A stretch of 64,000 nt of DNA from Endocalyx cinctus (GCA_001600455.1 BCKC01000007.1:2978019-3042018); one strand, 5' to 3'; shown: positions 21,793 to 33,561, numbered from the stretch's first letter. A program made the numbers and translations. Notes: generated by a model not told the origin, from the letters alone.

Positions 21793-23278
21793 TTACTTCA
21801 TCTTCTCGAAGACAAGTTCACCGGGCCCGTCGTTACAAAGGTTAATCCAAATAAAGCCCTCCAAATACCGCCTCGCACTCATCCATTCCAGCCCTTCCAG
21901 CAATGGCAATACGTCTGATCTCCACTTTTCGCGCAACCAATATTCTTCGTCATCGAAAAAAGCAATAGTGCCAATCATCAAAACCCAGAACATAAGGCGG
22001 CGCAACCGCTCATTAGAGATCTCGATAGCACGGCATAGATTCCGAAGCTGGTCGGCAGCAAATTTATATTCGATTCGCGAGCCTAGCACTTTGAATGTTG
22101 TTGTCAGAAATGCTAGCATAGCCACGCGAAAACACTCTTCGAGGATGTCGTGCATGCTGTCTCTTAACTGGAAGAGTCGGTATTGGGCCACCCATATTCC
22201 AGCATGAAGCTCAGACTCTTGCATGGTATGACGACCGGAAGAAGTGGCGTCATTAACACATCCAGAAAGATACCGAAGATCCAAGTAAATATCAACCAGT
22301 CTATTGTCTAGAAGATTTCCAAATGGTAGTTCCGATTGTGACGATGAGCATTTTGGCCTACAAGAAGGATTGATCAGATTATCTGGAGCGATGACTGGAC
22401 CAGAAACAATAAAAATAGGCGCCTGGTTGGAGCCGAGGGTTAAACAAAGATCAACACTAGTAAATGGAATATATAAGCTTTTAACCAGTCAACACTCTAC
22501 CAGAATAGAACTAACCGAGAGAGTACCACCAGTAGCTGAGGATTACCAAGAAAGCCACATACGCCACCACGTAGACGTATCATCTCCCGTAAGCCCGCCG
22601 CATGGGCAGACATAGCAGTAGAGTCACCGGAAACTACGGCTACAACACTCAGTGCGATAACAGCGGCCATAGTAGCATCCGTCAAAGACCGTGTACTGTC
22701 CGAAAGATTCTTGTTCAACTGAACGATTGCCTTTCTGAGATACAAGCACGTCATTTGTGCTTGATTTTGGCATAAAATAACTTCTTTAATAACCGAGTTA
22801 ACGGCAATTATCGAGTGAAAGTAAGCAATATCCAAAAAGAGCCAATCACTCCACTGAGATGATTGGATGTTGGCAGGCAGACCGAAAGCAGCTAAGGAGA
22901 AAGCCCTCATGGTGCCAGGGAAGACTAAGTACGAGTTAGTAATCAAGATGTATTTCCCATAATCAAATACAAAGACTCCTGACCAGTAGAGAGAAGTTCC
23001 AAAGACCTGGCGTCGGCTTTATCCGCGAAGTCGACCGATCGTGGGTTGGGAATTGGTCTTGGGGTTGTCTCATTACCTACGTCTTCCGGCCTTACGTGTT
23101 GTGTGTACGAAAAGATAATATCATAGGCCGATAGATCCCGAGCGTCTGGTAGTAATGACTCCTTTTGTTTGTTCTTCCCCCGCATGCAATGGCTGCGGAT
23201 TGATCTTCTGTCTCCTTTTTTCAGCTTGCCCCTGTATCCCGCGGACACAAATAAAAACTTCGACGGTGGCTCAGGCAT
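21793..23278 (-). CDS. Fungal-specific transcription factor domain protein lacking a Zn2Cys6 cluster
   Basis: Three exons: 23278-22984, 22924-22516 and 22456-21793. They join in phase to 455 aa (introns of 59 nt each; the first has an ACTAAC branch and CTTAG acceptor). The N-terminus MPEPPSKFLFVSAGYRGKL, then R-S-I-R-S-H-C-M-R-G-K, matches a subgroup of fungal regulators (PF11951-like). These begin with FxFV and IRSHxMR and have no DNA-binding zinc cluster. The middle has the helical region with GLREMIRLRGG, a hallmark of this family, and the end has repeated helices (YWLREKWRSDVLPLLEGL). Such proteins are often called transcriptional regulators, but without a zinc finger direct DNA binding is unproven. 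Its target is unknown. Confidence 0.75.
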
Positions 23279-24199
23279 TGTACGGTATTATCATATCAAC
23301 GCATAGCACAGCACCCAGATGAACATTTCTTTGCTTAATAGACAGTCTCTTAGATGTTTCCTAGATATCATATTCCGAGGGGTAACTACGTATGAGATAA
23401 CTGACAATGACGAAATTCATAATTCTTTGATAAAGAAATTAAACAGTGTACTTTTGTGTCATTCGGCCGACTAAGGAGTCTCCCAATCCTGTGAAGTCGC
23501 TATCCTCTAATTTGGGTTAACTAGAATTATTGAGCAATGCATTACTCGGATGACTGCGTGCTTGATTGGCTCTTTAACTTTACTTTAAGCTCCTGATGGG
23601 GATTAATTACTAGAAATCCTTCTATTATCTAACCTTTTTACCCCTTTCGGGACTGAGTAATTAGCGGTGTAGCTGAGTGGTGAAAGGCGACCTATCGTAA
23701 GGATGGTCACATGAATAAATGCAGCACACGATAAAGATAGGGAAAGAAACCCGGTCAGCTATCTTGTCGGTATAATTTTGGTCCGCTGCGCTGGAAAAGG
23801 ATACTTGACTATTTACCCTTTTTGGACAGGATCGTTCTGGTATTACTAAGCTATATTAGCCACGCTGCGATTATTTCTATCACAATGCACTGATGTAAGT
23901 CTGTAATTTGATCTTCTTTAGGAATGTTGGAACAATAGGAATTGATTAATCGGTATAACTCTCATCCGTTACAATTCAAAGAAACGCTTAATTGTTTACT
24001 CCTTTCAGAAAGGGCTACTACAGCTTCAGCATCATATGCTGCTTTCACGATGAGAGATAAACTTTTGACAATTATATAGACTGTTTAATCACAATACTCT
24101 AAGTATTAGAAAAGTATAAATATCGTGCAAAACTCCAGAAGTGACAAATTTTATTGTCTGTGTAAAGTTCTCTTGTTAAAATCCAACTGGTATTTTTCA
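23279..24199. other. Divergent spacer, no gene seen
   Basis: AT-rich region between the divergently transcribed transcription-factor-like gene and SDR gene; promoters of both must lie here. No clear motif recognised. Confidence 0.45.
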
Positions 24200-25183
24200 A
24201 TGTCCCTCACTATGGCAAGCTCTTCTAAACACAGTTGTCGGACAGGGAGCACTGATTTTGATCTACACAATGATATTCCTGACCTTAGCGAACGAGTTTG
24301 TCTCATCACGGGGGGCAATTCAGGCCTCGGGGAAGCCACGATCATAGCACTTTCTCAGCATAACCCTCAAAAGATCTTCCTTGCTGCCCGTTCCCGCACC
24401 AAGGCCGAAGCGGCGATTTCTCGAATCAGGGCGACATCGGAAGCAGCAAGCTGCGCGAACATAGACATCTTAGACTTGGACCTATCATCCCTCGATTCGG
24501 TTAAAGCTGCGGCGGCTCGTGTTAACAGCGACGCAGACCGCTTAGACTTAGTTCAACTCAACGCCGGTGTTGGAATGATACCTCATGGCACCACCGCGGA
24601 TGGCTATGAGATACAGTTCGGAACTAATTACGTAGGCCACGCACTCCTCATCCAGCTCTTGATGCCAAAGCTATTAGCAACTGCTGCCTTACCGGACGCC
24701 GACGTCAGAATTGTGTCTATTTCGTCCATCGGACACAAGCTGTTTGCCCCTAAAGAGGGTATCGTATTCGAAAAGTTGAAGACGGATATGAAAGACTCCA
24801 GTGCACCAGAGCTTTACGGCCAGGCCATGCTCGCTAAGACTTTATTTGCCAACGAGCTCGCGAAACGATATCCCCAGATCATTTCGTCATCCTTACACCC
24901 AGGCACCGTCAAATCAGGTGTCTGGGGAGGGGAAAAAGATGTCAACTGGTTGGTCAATAACCTTGTTGTGAAGCCATTGGTTGCTGCCACGGGGGTCTCA
25001 AACGAGGAGGGGTCCAAGACGCAGCTGTGGTGCAGCTTCAGCAAGAAGGTGGAGAGCGGAGCATATTACGAGCCAGTCGGAAAAGTTGGTAAGGAAGGAA
25101 AGCTCACGAGAGATGATAGCTTGTCGGAGAAGCTATGGGAATGGACTGAGAAAGAGTTACAGGTATACGGTACTCCTGGGTGA
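24200..25183 (+). CDS. Short-chain dehydrogenase/reductase with substituted catalytic lysine
   Basis: Intronless. The start at 24200 gives 327 aa; 24212 (MASSSKHSC) is an alternative. The more upstream in-frame ATG (24125) adds an AT-rich, unlikely N-terminus. The Rossmann motif TGGNSGLG is at 37-44, NAG at 121-123 and the catalytic Ser region SISS at 173-176. The tyrosine is Y206 in YGQAM. The family rule is YxxxK, with the usual form in this retinol-dehydrogenase-like group being YGQSK; here residue 210 is Met and a lysine comes only three residues later (K213). The rest follows the group: SLHPGTVKSG and a C-terminal WEWTEKEL. It may be inactive, altered, or use another residue. Substrate unknown. 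Confidence 0.8.
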   Translation: MSLTMASSSKHSCRTGSTDFDLHNDIPDLSERVCLITGGNSGLGEATIIALSQHNPQKIFLAARSRTKAEAAISRIRATSEAASCANIDILDLDLSSLDSVKAAAARVNSDADRLDLVQLNAGVGMIPHGTTADGYEIQFGTNYVGHALLIQLLMPKLLATAALPDADVRIVSISSIGHKLFAPKEGIVFEKLKTDMKDSSAPELYGQAMLAKTLFANELAKRYPQIISSSLHPGTVKSGVWGGEKDVNWLVNNLVVKPLVAATGVSNEEGSKTQLWCSFSKKVESGAYYEPVGKVGKEGKLTRDDSLSEKLWEWTEKELQVYGTPG

Positions 25184-26245
25184 TAACAGAGGTACAGTTG
25201 CTATGCTTATTAGTTAGGTATTACATGATAGTGAAGACTATGGAATATTCAACTATAACTGCAACACTTCAACAGGCCATTCTAGGAGTATAGAGAGCAG
25301 GTAAAATATATATATATATTTTTTTTTTAAAAAAAAAACGCAAGAATGAAGTTTACGTAGTAATGCTTGAGTCTCTACTCGTGCTACGCCCCACTTATAA
25401 GGGATTCGTTTGGGACTCACCACTATAAGTGGTGAGCTCAAGCGAACTGGTGATAAGTGGGGCGTAGCACGGGTAGCTATTGAAAAATATCGACCTGCCA
25501 AATGCTTCAAATACTGTATGTAAGAGTATTGGCACTGTATAGATACTGTATAATATGCCCCTTTTTCCCCTCCCCCTTTTTTCCTTCTCAGTTTGAACAT
25601 TTCGTTGTAAATCTATCACGAAGCAATTGGCACTTTTGCGACTTATTGTAAGCATATCAGCTCATAATTTACCCCTTTTCGCCGACAGTATTCAATTGGA
25701 CACATGCAATACTACGCTTTAAAATTTCTAATTATTGCTAATTCATTAGGCTCAGGCCCCTCTGCAGGCGGCTTACAACTATTATAACACTGTAGGGAAT
25801 ACCGAGCAGTATATAGGCTACAGTTGACTGAGGTTACAGCTGACCAGGGGGTATAAAGTTGTCCAAGGAGGGGGAAATGTCAATGGCGGCCTGCGGAAAC
25901 TAGCTGAGCGGGTGTACCCCCCACCCCCAGCATCTTTTTATCCCACCCCTAGTCAGCTGCGATTCCTACAGAGTATAAGAGGTGAAATAAATCTGCAAAC
26001 TGCTTACAACTTGAAAAACAAAGCCCACAAGTATTCGCAGCATATTACCATATTAAGTATGTCACCATTTCATTATTAATACTTTGCAGTATATTCTCGA
26101 AATAACAATGTAACGCTTTCAATCATCAGGTATCACATTATTTGTGTATTGTACCAAAGTGATGTCCAAATGAACGGCTGAATCCTACCCAAATATATAT
26201 TATTATGCTATACTATATACCCTTGGAATACACCATACAAGCTAT
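25184..26245. other. Spacer containing a MITE-like hairpin and AT-rich DNA
   Basis: Carries the inverted-repeat element at 25375-25476, a TA/T/A microsatellite at about 25307-25338, and otherwise AT-rich sequence with GGGG/CCCC patches at 25850-25950. Short minus-strand frames over the hairpin are not believed to be genes. Confidence 0.5.
25375..25476. mobile_element. MITE-like element with 24-bp terminal inverted repeats and inner palindrome
   Basis: Left arm 25375-25398 and right arm 25453-25476 are inverted copies with 23 of 24 positions matching (18 consecutive perfect pairs at 25381-25398 / 25453-25470). Inside lies a second palindrome, CTCACCACT-ATA-AGTGGTGAG at 25416-25436. Total 102 bp. 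Structure and size fit a miniature inverted-repeat element or a fold-back remnant. No target-site duplication is obvious, so mobility is an inference. Confidence 0.6.
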
Positions 26246-28481
26246 CTATGAAAAACCTCTCATTTGTTCACGAATTGTCGCAAAACTCACTCCACTCTCA
26301 AGCGTTGGGATCTGCGCCATATGTAGCAACTCACCAGGCTCTTGATCAAACACCTGCCGGACCTCAGTTGTCGGTCGCGGACTCATGAGCAACAGTTTGA
26401 ACTGTGCTCTTCGGGGAAGAGCATTGCCATTTACCAATCCGATCAGCGCCAAGACGACAGCATCCATGCTATGCAGATACTCTTCTGTCTCGTAGTGATT
26501 AATGCCATCTACGATGCAAAAGATCGACATATTCGCTGGCAGCTGTCGTACCAGGTACACGAATAACCTACATAACTGCCCTATACCCCCCCTTTCCACC
26601 CCCTGTATCATCATCCCTGCTTCCGGTCCCAAATTCGATGTAGGGTATTGCCTTAGCAGCTGCCCAATAAACGACCGTATCATGGCTACTCCACCTGAGG
26701 ATTCGTCATAGATCAGGTGGCATCCGCAGAAGAAGACTAGGCTGATAACGTTTTTCCCCGGCGAGGATAACCGCAAAGCTTTAACTATAGTTGCGCATAG
26801 GACGGAAAACGGCGATACCGGTCGATTCGCAGTGGCGGCGACGTCGAAGTCGCCGTGTACGAGCAGCTTGGCGGAGCTAGGACTGGAGATCCATCTGCGG
26901 AAGTGGGGCGTAGCGATCACTTGCTCCGCACGACCGCGATCTTCTAGGATGACCTCCCCTGCGTTTTGTAAAATACGCCGCAGGTCGTCGTCGTCTACAT
27001 TGAGAATCTGAAGGTGCAACAATAGGTCGCGTGGTGCCCAGAGTGGTTGGTGTGTCTCCCGTAAGCCCAGTGGAGTAGTTGAGCGGGAGGACATGGGGGA
27101 GCGAGGGGGCCAGTCATCTATAGTGTATTGATATGGTATGATAAGCATAACACAGACCAGGATAGATTAAGGTTAGGGATTGCATACTTTCTCGGTCGCG
27201 AAGAACTCCAAGTATTTGATTCAGTAGATTATACATCCAAGCCGTCTCGACTCTTCCTGCTTTGCTATCTTGCATGATTTCCCCGAGGACCTGATGAGTT
27301 GCCCAGTTATCATGCATGATGGTAGCGTGAGATTTACGCGCTTCGTCGGCATCTAGAAAAGAGAGTAAGAATTGAGAGCAAGATCAGAAATGTGATGTAG
27401 CTTTACTTACCGGATATCATGCGATGCTCGAATGACATTTTCGCTTGCGCATTTAATTTTCCAACGCGCGCGCTTATTTCATTCAGGCTCTTTAGCAAGC
27501 TCTGCTGATATTGTTCGCCGTTTAATATCGCAAGACCCATACGCTTAGCTTTGAGTTCTGAAAGTCAGATAACCTGGCAACCCCAAATGGTGGACTATTA
27601 TCAAATACCGAAGTCGTTTACCTACCTTGAGCGCTGGTGAAAAATCCAATGGCCTCCTCAATCGCTCGGAAAATGGCAATAATAAGGCCCACAGATGCCG
27701 TAAAGATGTTCTCATCCTTGGGGTACGTTTTAAGATAAAAGTCCGTCGCTGCAAACGCCTCTGGTAGGTCGTCGAACCCAGAATAAACTGTCTCGCGGAC
27801 TTCGGCTGCTTGACGATATGCCTATACTGAAGTCAGCTACTTGGAATTTTCTTGCACACTCCAGTTGATATAAAAACTCACGTCGAGCACAAGTTCAATC
27901 ACGCTAATTACAGGTTTTGCTAGCTCCATGTCGGGAATCAACTTCGAACCTTGCTGTAGTGGTACAGCCACTTTGTCCATAGTAGAGCGCAGCTTCCTCC
28001 TAAACTTCCCAACGCGCTGCTGTCCGTTATAAAAATCGTAGTCCCTTTGCGCTCTATCTAGCCGTGACTGGACGTCAGACCACGTCGAAAGCTTTCGGAT
28101 CCCCCACTTTGTTTGAAATTCTACCGTATACCGGTGGGGTAATGGTTCTTGAATCAGCCGACTCATTACCTCCGGAAACACTTCAGACCAGAAATCCATG
28201 TCGTTGACGGGTCCGGGAGACGCTCGTGGCTGCGGCATCGCAGGGACAGCAGGTGGGGGGGCCAAGTTACAGGGCATAACGCTCTGATCGATATGCTCCT
28301 GACTCAGGTGAGGGACAAACTGACTCTGTGTAGGGCTATAGCGGAAACTGGTCGTGTCGAAGGCTGGGTGATAGGTAGACATCCTGTTTTCAACGAAATC
28401 CACCGCCGGCGTGTGGAGGACGAAGACTGGGGAATTCTCGCTAGGAAGGGAGTTATGATATACATGTTTTTTGTCTGACAT
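26246..28481 (-). CDS. STAND/NLR-like fungal protein with degenerate nucleotide-binding loop
   Basis: Five exons: 28481-27882, 27821-27626, 27557-27411, 27352-27188 and 27117-26246. They join in phase to 659 aa. After a disordered Pro-rich N-terminus of about 100 residues comes a helical domain with RLDRAQRDYDFYNGQQRVGK, KVAVPLQQGSKLIPD and VRETVYSGFDDLPEAF. This is conserved in a family of fungal proteins usually placed with NACHT/STAND architectures. The C-terminal half contains SSAKLLVHGDF, VFFCGCHL and a Walker B-like IFCIVDGINHYE. The Walker A position reads LLVHGDFDVAATAN with no GKS/GKT, so ATP binding of the normal kind is doubtful. No repeat domain follows. It is divergent from the AAA+ ATPase gene at 29473. 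A signalling or self-defence role is inference from the architecture. Confidence 0.6.
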
Positions 28482-28659
28482 TTGATACTATTCTAGGCTT
28501 ATAACTTTTAGTATCACAGTGATGTTGTAAAATGCATACGCTTAGATAATTGCGTATCACGATGCTTCATGCCAACTACTCCTCATATGTAATGCTAGTA
28601 CCATAGGTTGTCTTTTACAGTAATCAAAGGTACGTATGAGACAATCTAATCGAAATTGA

Positions 28660-28696
<37 letters not shown>

Positions 28697-29472
28697 AAAA
28701 AAAAAATCGTTGTGTTTTTTCATTCGAAGGACACTTCACTTTCAGGGATCTTCACTTTTAGCGTAATCAAAGGGGTCAAGGTGCGCATTCTCTCCGGGAT
28801 AATTAGTTTTAGGCAGCCGTATGCAAAGAGATCTTCTTGAAATTACGAATTCTTGGCACCCTGTAAGGCTATGCCAAGTTCATTGCTGTTTCAATAAAAT
28901 CTGACTGTACTGTGGCGTGATGTGGTTGCGTTGTATTGGTCACTCCTTTGGCCGCCGATACTGAGAGAAGGGGTCCCATTAAACTACTCCACTTCCCAAT
29001 ATATACATCAACATCTCTAGAACATTATGGGTAATTACGAATAACCATCATTTTGCATTCATGCAGACTCAAAACATTCTCTGCAACCTTAGGGTTACAT
29101 CCACCCATGAAGGCTGACTGACTGGAGGGCTCCCTGAGTGTACAAGGATCTTATGTACTTAACAGTGTCGTATTAGGACTTTTTTGTGGGCTAAGTCTTG
29201 TTATGGCAATCGATCAATTCAGCTTCTACTTATTCCAATTTCCAATAGTAAATTTAGACTAGTATGTGATTGATGTGAAATTCAGGAAGGGGAAATACAT
29301 TATAACATTTTATAAATATATGGACTTGTTTTCACATCTAGAAGAATAAAGCTAGTTTTCTCTCAACTTGCTTATTCTTTTTAAAGTTAAAACATCTCAC
29401 TTGTCCTTGAGGCGACTCGTGTAAACTGTGCACTCGGAATACCCACAAGCCACTTGTTACTTTTTTGATAAC
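28482..29472. promoter_or_regulatory. Divergent spacer between STAND-like and AAA+ ATPase genes
   Basis: 991 nt between divergent starts. It holds a T34 tract followed by GA10 (28662-28706) and AT-rich DNA. Regulatory motifs for both genes must lie here, but none could be named. Confidence 0.4.
28662..28706. repeat. T34-G-A10 homopolymer tract
   Basis: Thirty-four T, one G and ten A in a row. The longest homopolymer of the window; assembly length may be unreliable here. Confidence 0.9.
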
Positions 29473-32400
29473 ATGGATCCTGATCAGCAAGATACATTAG
29501 CGAATGCCCAAGATGGCGACGTGCTGAATCAATCCATCGAATCAAGTCTGGTTAATGTTCCTGTCGAAAGGAAAGCCATAGAGATCCAGGAACTCCGTGA
29601 ACGGTTCGCCGCGTTAGAGTCGAAGCTCACGACGGTCGATCATATCTTTGGTCTTCAACAAGAGGCTATGGAAGAACCACCCGAAGATTCAGAAACTGAA
29701 TCCAACGGAATGAATGATGCTGTTTATTATGCCAATTCACAATTCTACACAGATTTCCGCTGGTTCGTTGGACATACTCGGCAGGAACATCGGCGTAATA
29801 TACGCCGCTTAAAAGCTCTCGAAGCGGCGAAGGGTGAAAGAGCGGAAAATGAAGAGATCGAAGAGGTCAAACAAGAACCAGTATGCCAGATTAGCACAGC
29901 TGCATTCCTTGAAGGCGAGCCAGTCACTGTTGAGTGGTTAGATTGGGAAAGATTTATCTTCAGGAAAAGAGAGTTCGAGCAATCCCTCTTCACCCCAATT
30001 CAAGTAGTGATCGGAGAGCCAGAACCCAAGATAATTCTCGAACTCGGCCGGAGAAAGTCAACGTTAACAACAAAAGGCACATCTGCTGGTACCAGTAACC
30101 TGGACAGAGATGCTAATGCTAAGAAGCGAGCACAGGATTCGCTTCCTGAGAGAGTCAAGATCCACTCAGCCGCTCTCAATGCCATCCTGATGAATAAAAT
30201 CGCCAAAGGTCATGATTGGAAAATCGCAGAGAACGGAGCGATGGTGTTCCTGCGTCCATTTAAGGAGTTCATATACTACGAAGGAAGGCTTCGGGAGCAT
30301 TTGAACTGGCTAGAAGAGCGTTTCGAGAATTGGGATGGGGCTGAAGATTCATCTGAAAAAGATGGGAAAAGTGTTCAAATCGAAAACGAAACTGGCATCG
30401 AAAATGAAATCAGCATCGGACATGAAATTGGCGTCGAAAATGGAATTGAGGAGAGTGGAGACTCTAAGACAGATTTTCCAACTGAAATCAACCCTTATGA
30501 AGATGGGACTGATAGGGAAGTTGAAGAAGATGAATTTGAAGAAAAGGAGCAGCTTGAGCAAGAAGATACCTATAAGATTGAGAGCGAAAAACTGGAAAAC
30601 TCTATCACCGCTCTCGTTCACTTGCGCTGTCTAATGGGCTTTATCGATGACGAGATCAAACCCAAGCTCAATTATATTGAGAGCGACCAATGTGACAAGA
30701 TTCTATTTCACGACCTGTGGCATTTATACAAGCCGGGTATTGAGATCGTTGACCAATCGGAGAAACAAGCGTACCGCATTACCAGCGTCCAAATTCCTCG
30801 ACACAAGGTCCAAGACCCATATCTACGGTGGTCGCGTAGATACCCAAACGGGTATGGAGAGGACTCAGAATCAGAAAACGGAAATCCCGTGATAGTAGAC
30901 TGCAGTTATATCGATTTCGACGGATATCAGTTCGGTCCGGTTTCGGTCTCGTTTCACATCCCGCCTTTCGGCGGATACAAGGATATCAGGTCGCTGCCGA
31001 CTTACCCACTCCGGCTTGCTAAGCGTGAAAACCTGCGAGAAGAACTTGTTGCACGTGGTAAGAAGCTGCTCGATGTCGCCGAGTTTAAGCCTATGTATTA
31101 CACGGGTTTCGCTCTCGACACTCGCGACGAAATCGACAGTCAGGTTGTTGTCGACTTTAGCGAGGCTCTTGTTTACGAGGAACGCAACGAATGGAAACCT
31201 GCCATTGAGTCACTGCGTACTGTGGAACAAAATACAGAGGACTTCTATTGCTCCGCACCTTGCTGTAATATTCAATGCGTACAATCTGACCAGTATATCG
31301 ACACAATTATGACCGAAGAGTTTGTCAAGAGTTTGATTCCCGACGCGGCTTTTCGCGCCCCGTCTTTAATTCTTGCACCTCGTCCGATAGGAGAAACTAT
31401 GCCTGGTACGGAGGATGAGCCAATGGACGATGAGTTTGTCGTTATGACATATCGAGTATTCGCCTTTGTCTTGCGCAATCGGAAATGGGGTGAGTTCGCA
31501 CATCTTTAATGGCAAGTCATGCTGCTCTCTAACGAATTTCATAGCCAAACTCGATCTCACGTATTTGAAATATGAAAACGCCGATGCGCGTGCTTCAGCC
31601 CTTAGCGCTTTTGAGCGACTCGAGCTTCCTGATGGCCATCGCTATATGGTTAAGTCACTCGTCACGCAGCACTTCTGTGACAAAGATGCTGCGTTAACAA
31701 AAGATATCCAAACGGACTTAGTCAAAGGAAAAGGTGAGTTTCTTTTGGAGTATAAAATATTTGTGGTGCCATTATTACTAAGTGTATTATATTCTAATTA
31801 GGCAAGGGACTTATCCTGCTCTTACATGGTGCTCCTGGCGTTGGAAAGACTACAACCGCCGGTTAGTAATACTGCATAATCTACACCAAGAGATCAAAGA
31901 CTAACATTTCTATAGAGGGTGTAGCTGAACTTTTTCAAAAACCATTGTTTCAGATCACTTGCGGTAATGCAGCAAATTCCTGTTTATTATGCTTTGAAGC
32001 TAATTATTCGTAGGTGACCTTGGAACCACTGCTCGAGATGTAGAGTACGAGCTGGAGGTAAATTTTGCTTTAGCGAGCCGTTGGGGATGTATTTTGCTCC
32101 TCGATGAGGCTGATGTTTTCCTGTCAGCTCGTGAGCGTAAGGACTTTGAACGAAATGGCCTAGTCGCAGGTAAGTGTCACAACACAAACAACTTTACGAC
32201 ATTAGCTAATACTAATGTCATTATAGTATTCCTCCGAGTGCTAGAGTACTACGCCGGTATTCTATTTCTCACCACCAACCGTATCGGGGACTTTGACGAA
32301 GCTTTTGCATCTCGTATCAACATAAGTCTTCATTATCCTGAGCTGGACATGGCCAAGACAATAAAGATATTTCAGCTCAACCTCGAACTTATTCAGGAAC

Positions 32401-32852
32401 GGTTCGACCAACAAGGGCGTAAGATCGTGTACAAGCCATCTTCTATCGAGGACTTTGCCGAACAGCACTACCGCAGAAATCGATACGGCCGCTGGAACGG
32501 ACGGCAAATACGCAACCTGTGCCAGACAGCGCTGGCCTTAGCAGAGTTCGATGCCCACGGCGGCAAGATCGAAGGCGATGTAGATAAGAGCATCGTTGTG
32601 GATCTGCAGATGAAGCATTTCAAACTTGTGCAGACGGCGTACCTCGACTTTGGACAATACCTTGGCGACATCCGTGGCACCCAGGGCGATCGGCGTGCCA
32701 TCGACTACGGCTTGCGCGCGATGTCCAACACGCCATATCAAACCACCCCCAGCCTCTTCTCAAAAGCAGCAACGTCTGGCATGCAAGACAGCCACCGCCG
32801 GCAGATTTTCATGCAAATTATGATGATCATTACGGACCGCAAGCTAGTCTAG
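29473..32852 (+). CDS. Large AAA+ ATPase with acidic N-terminal region
   Basis: Six exons: 29473-31489, 31545-31733, 31802-31861, 31916-31963, 32014-32169 and 32227-32852. They join in phase to about 1031 aa. ATG 29473 is the first ATG of the frame. Residues 1-120 include coiled-coil-like REL/ESKL stretches. A very acidic low-complexity region with ENE/IENE/GIE repeats lies around 310-390. A central domain (PPFGGYKDIRSLPTYPL, YTGFALDTRDEIDSQVVVDF) is that of a fungal AAA family (DUF7025-like). The ATPase core has Walker A HGAPGVGKTTTA, Walker B CILLLDEADVFL, sensor-like LTTNRIGDFDEAFASRI and an arginine finger region. Family members are widespread in Pezizomycotina with no settled function. 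The C-terminus is uncertain: see the P/G/Q-rich frame immediately downstream. Confidence 0.82.
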
Positions 32853-33370
32853 AAAGAGACAGGCTCCAACCATGGATGAATCACGGCGGACTCAGTGCTG
32901 GAGGTAATGGGCCAGATAGGATGTCTAGCCCCGGGATGGGACGCCAAGTATATGAGAAATTCGGTCCACAATATGGCCAAATGGGGCCGGGTGGTGAATA
33001 TGACAGGTTTGAGAGCCCGCAAGGTCGCGCTTACACTCGTCACTATTTCGAAAATCAGCCGGGATCGAGACATATGAGCCCAAGCCCTTCCCAGCAGCCT
33101 AATCAAGTTGGCCAGAACTGGGGAAACCCTAGCCCAGATATTAGTCAAGAGTATCTGTCTCCCAGGCCACCCCAACAGGCCCAAGGACAGGGACAGAACT
33201 ATCAAAGGGGAGATAGCCAAGGTCAGTACCACATGGTACAACCTCAGCAAGGGTTTGGAAACGTACAGCACAGTAGGGGAGCACAAGATCATATGAGGTT
33301 GGGAGCCGACACTGCCATACAAAATCAATATTCCCCTGGATTACGTACTGAATCTAGGACGGATAACTAA
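32792..33370 (+). CDS. Pro/Gly/Gln-rich C-terminal extension frame of the AAA+ gene
   Basis: This frame is open well upstream of its first ATG (32876) and overlaps the end of the AAA+ frame in another phase. It reads NYDDHYGPQASLERDRLQPW and then a disordered region rich in Gly, Pro, Gln and Ser up to the stop at 33370. Related AAA proteins often carry such low-complexity tails, so this is probably the true C-terminus of the ATPase, joined by a splice I could not resolve or split by a one-frame shift. An independent gene starting at 32876 (164 aa) is the alternative and less likely. Confidence 0.45.
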   Translation, partial: PPPADFHANYDDHYGPQASLERDRLQPWMNHGGLSAGGNGPDRMSSPGMGRQVYEKFGPQYGQMGPGGEYDRFESPQGRAYTRHYFENQPGSRHMSPSPSQQPNQVGQNWGNPSPDISQEYLSPRPPQQAQGQGQNYQRGDSQGQYHMVQPQQGFGNVQHSRGAQDHMRLGADTAIQNQYSPGLRTESRTDN

Positions 33371-33561
33371 GCGGAATAAGAGTATAGAAGGTTACTGACG
33401 CCTAATAAGCTTTTGATTGTTGATTTATTAATCAATTATATGTCAATATCTGATCGATTAGAACGGAAATCACAAGTTAGTTAATAAGTTACGAGGAGAT
33501 AGGATGCGTTAGGATGTAGGGAAGCGCAGTCACATTCATGGCATTTCTGCCACCTGTATTA

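Noticed and set aside
25253..25655. Minus-strand frames of 86 and 115 aa over the hairpin element
   Set aside because: They run through inverted repeats, microsatellite and C/T-rich DNA and encode no recognisable protein.
32849..33328. 159-aa hydrophobic minus-strand frame opposite the P/G/Q-rich tail
   Set aside because: Antisense shadow of a Gln/Gly/Pro-rich sequence.
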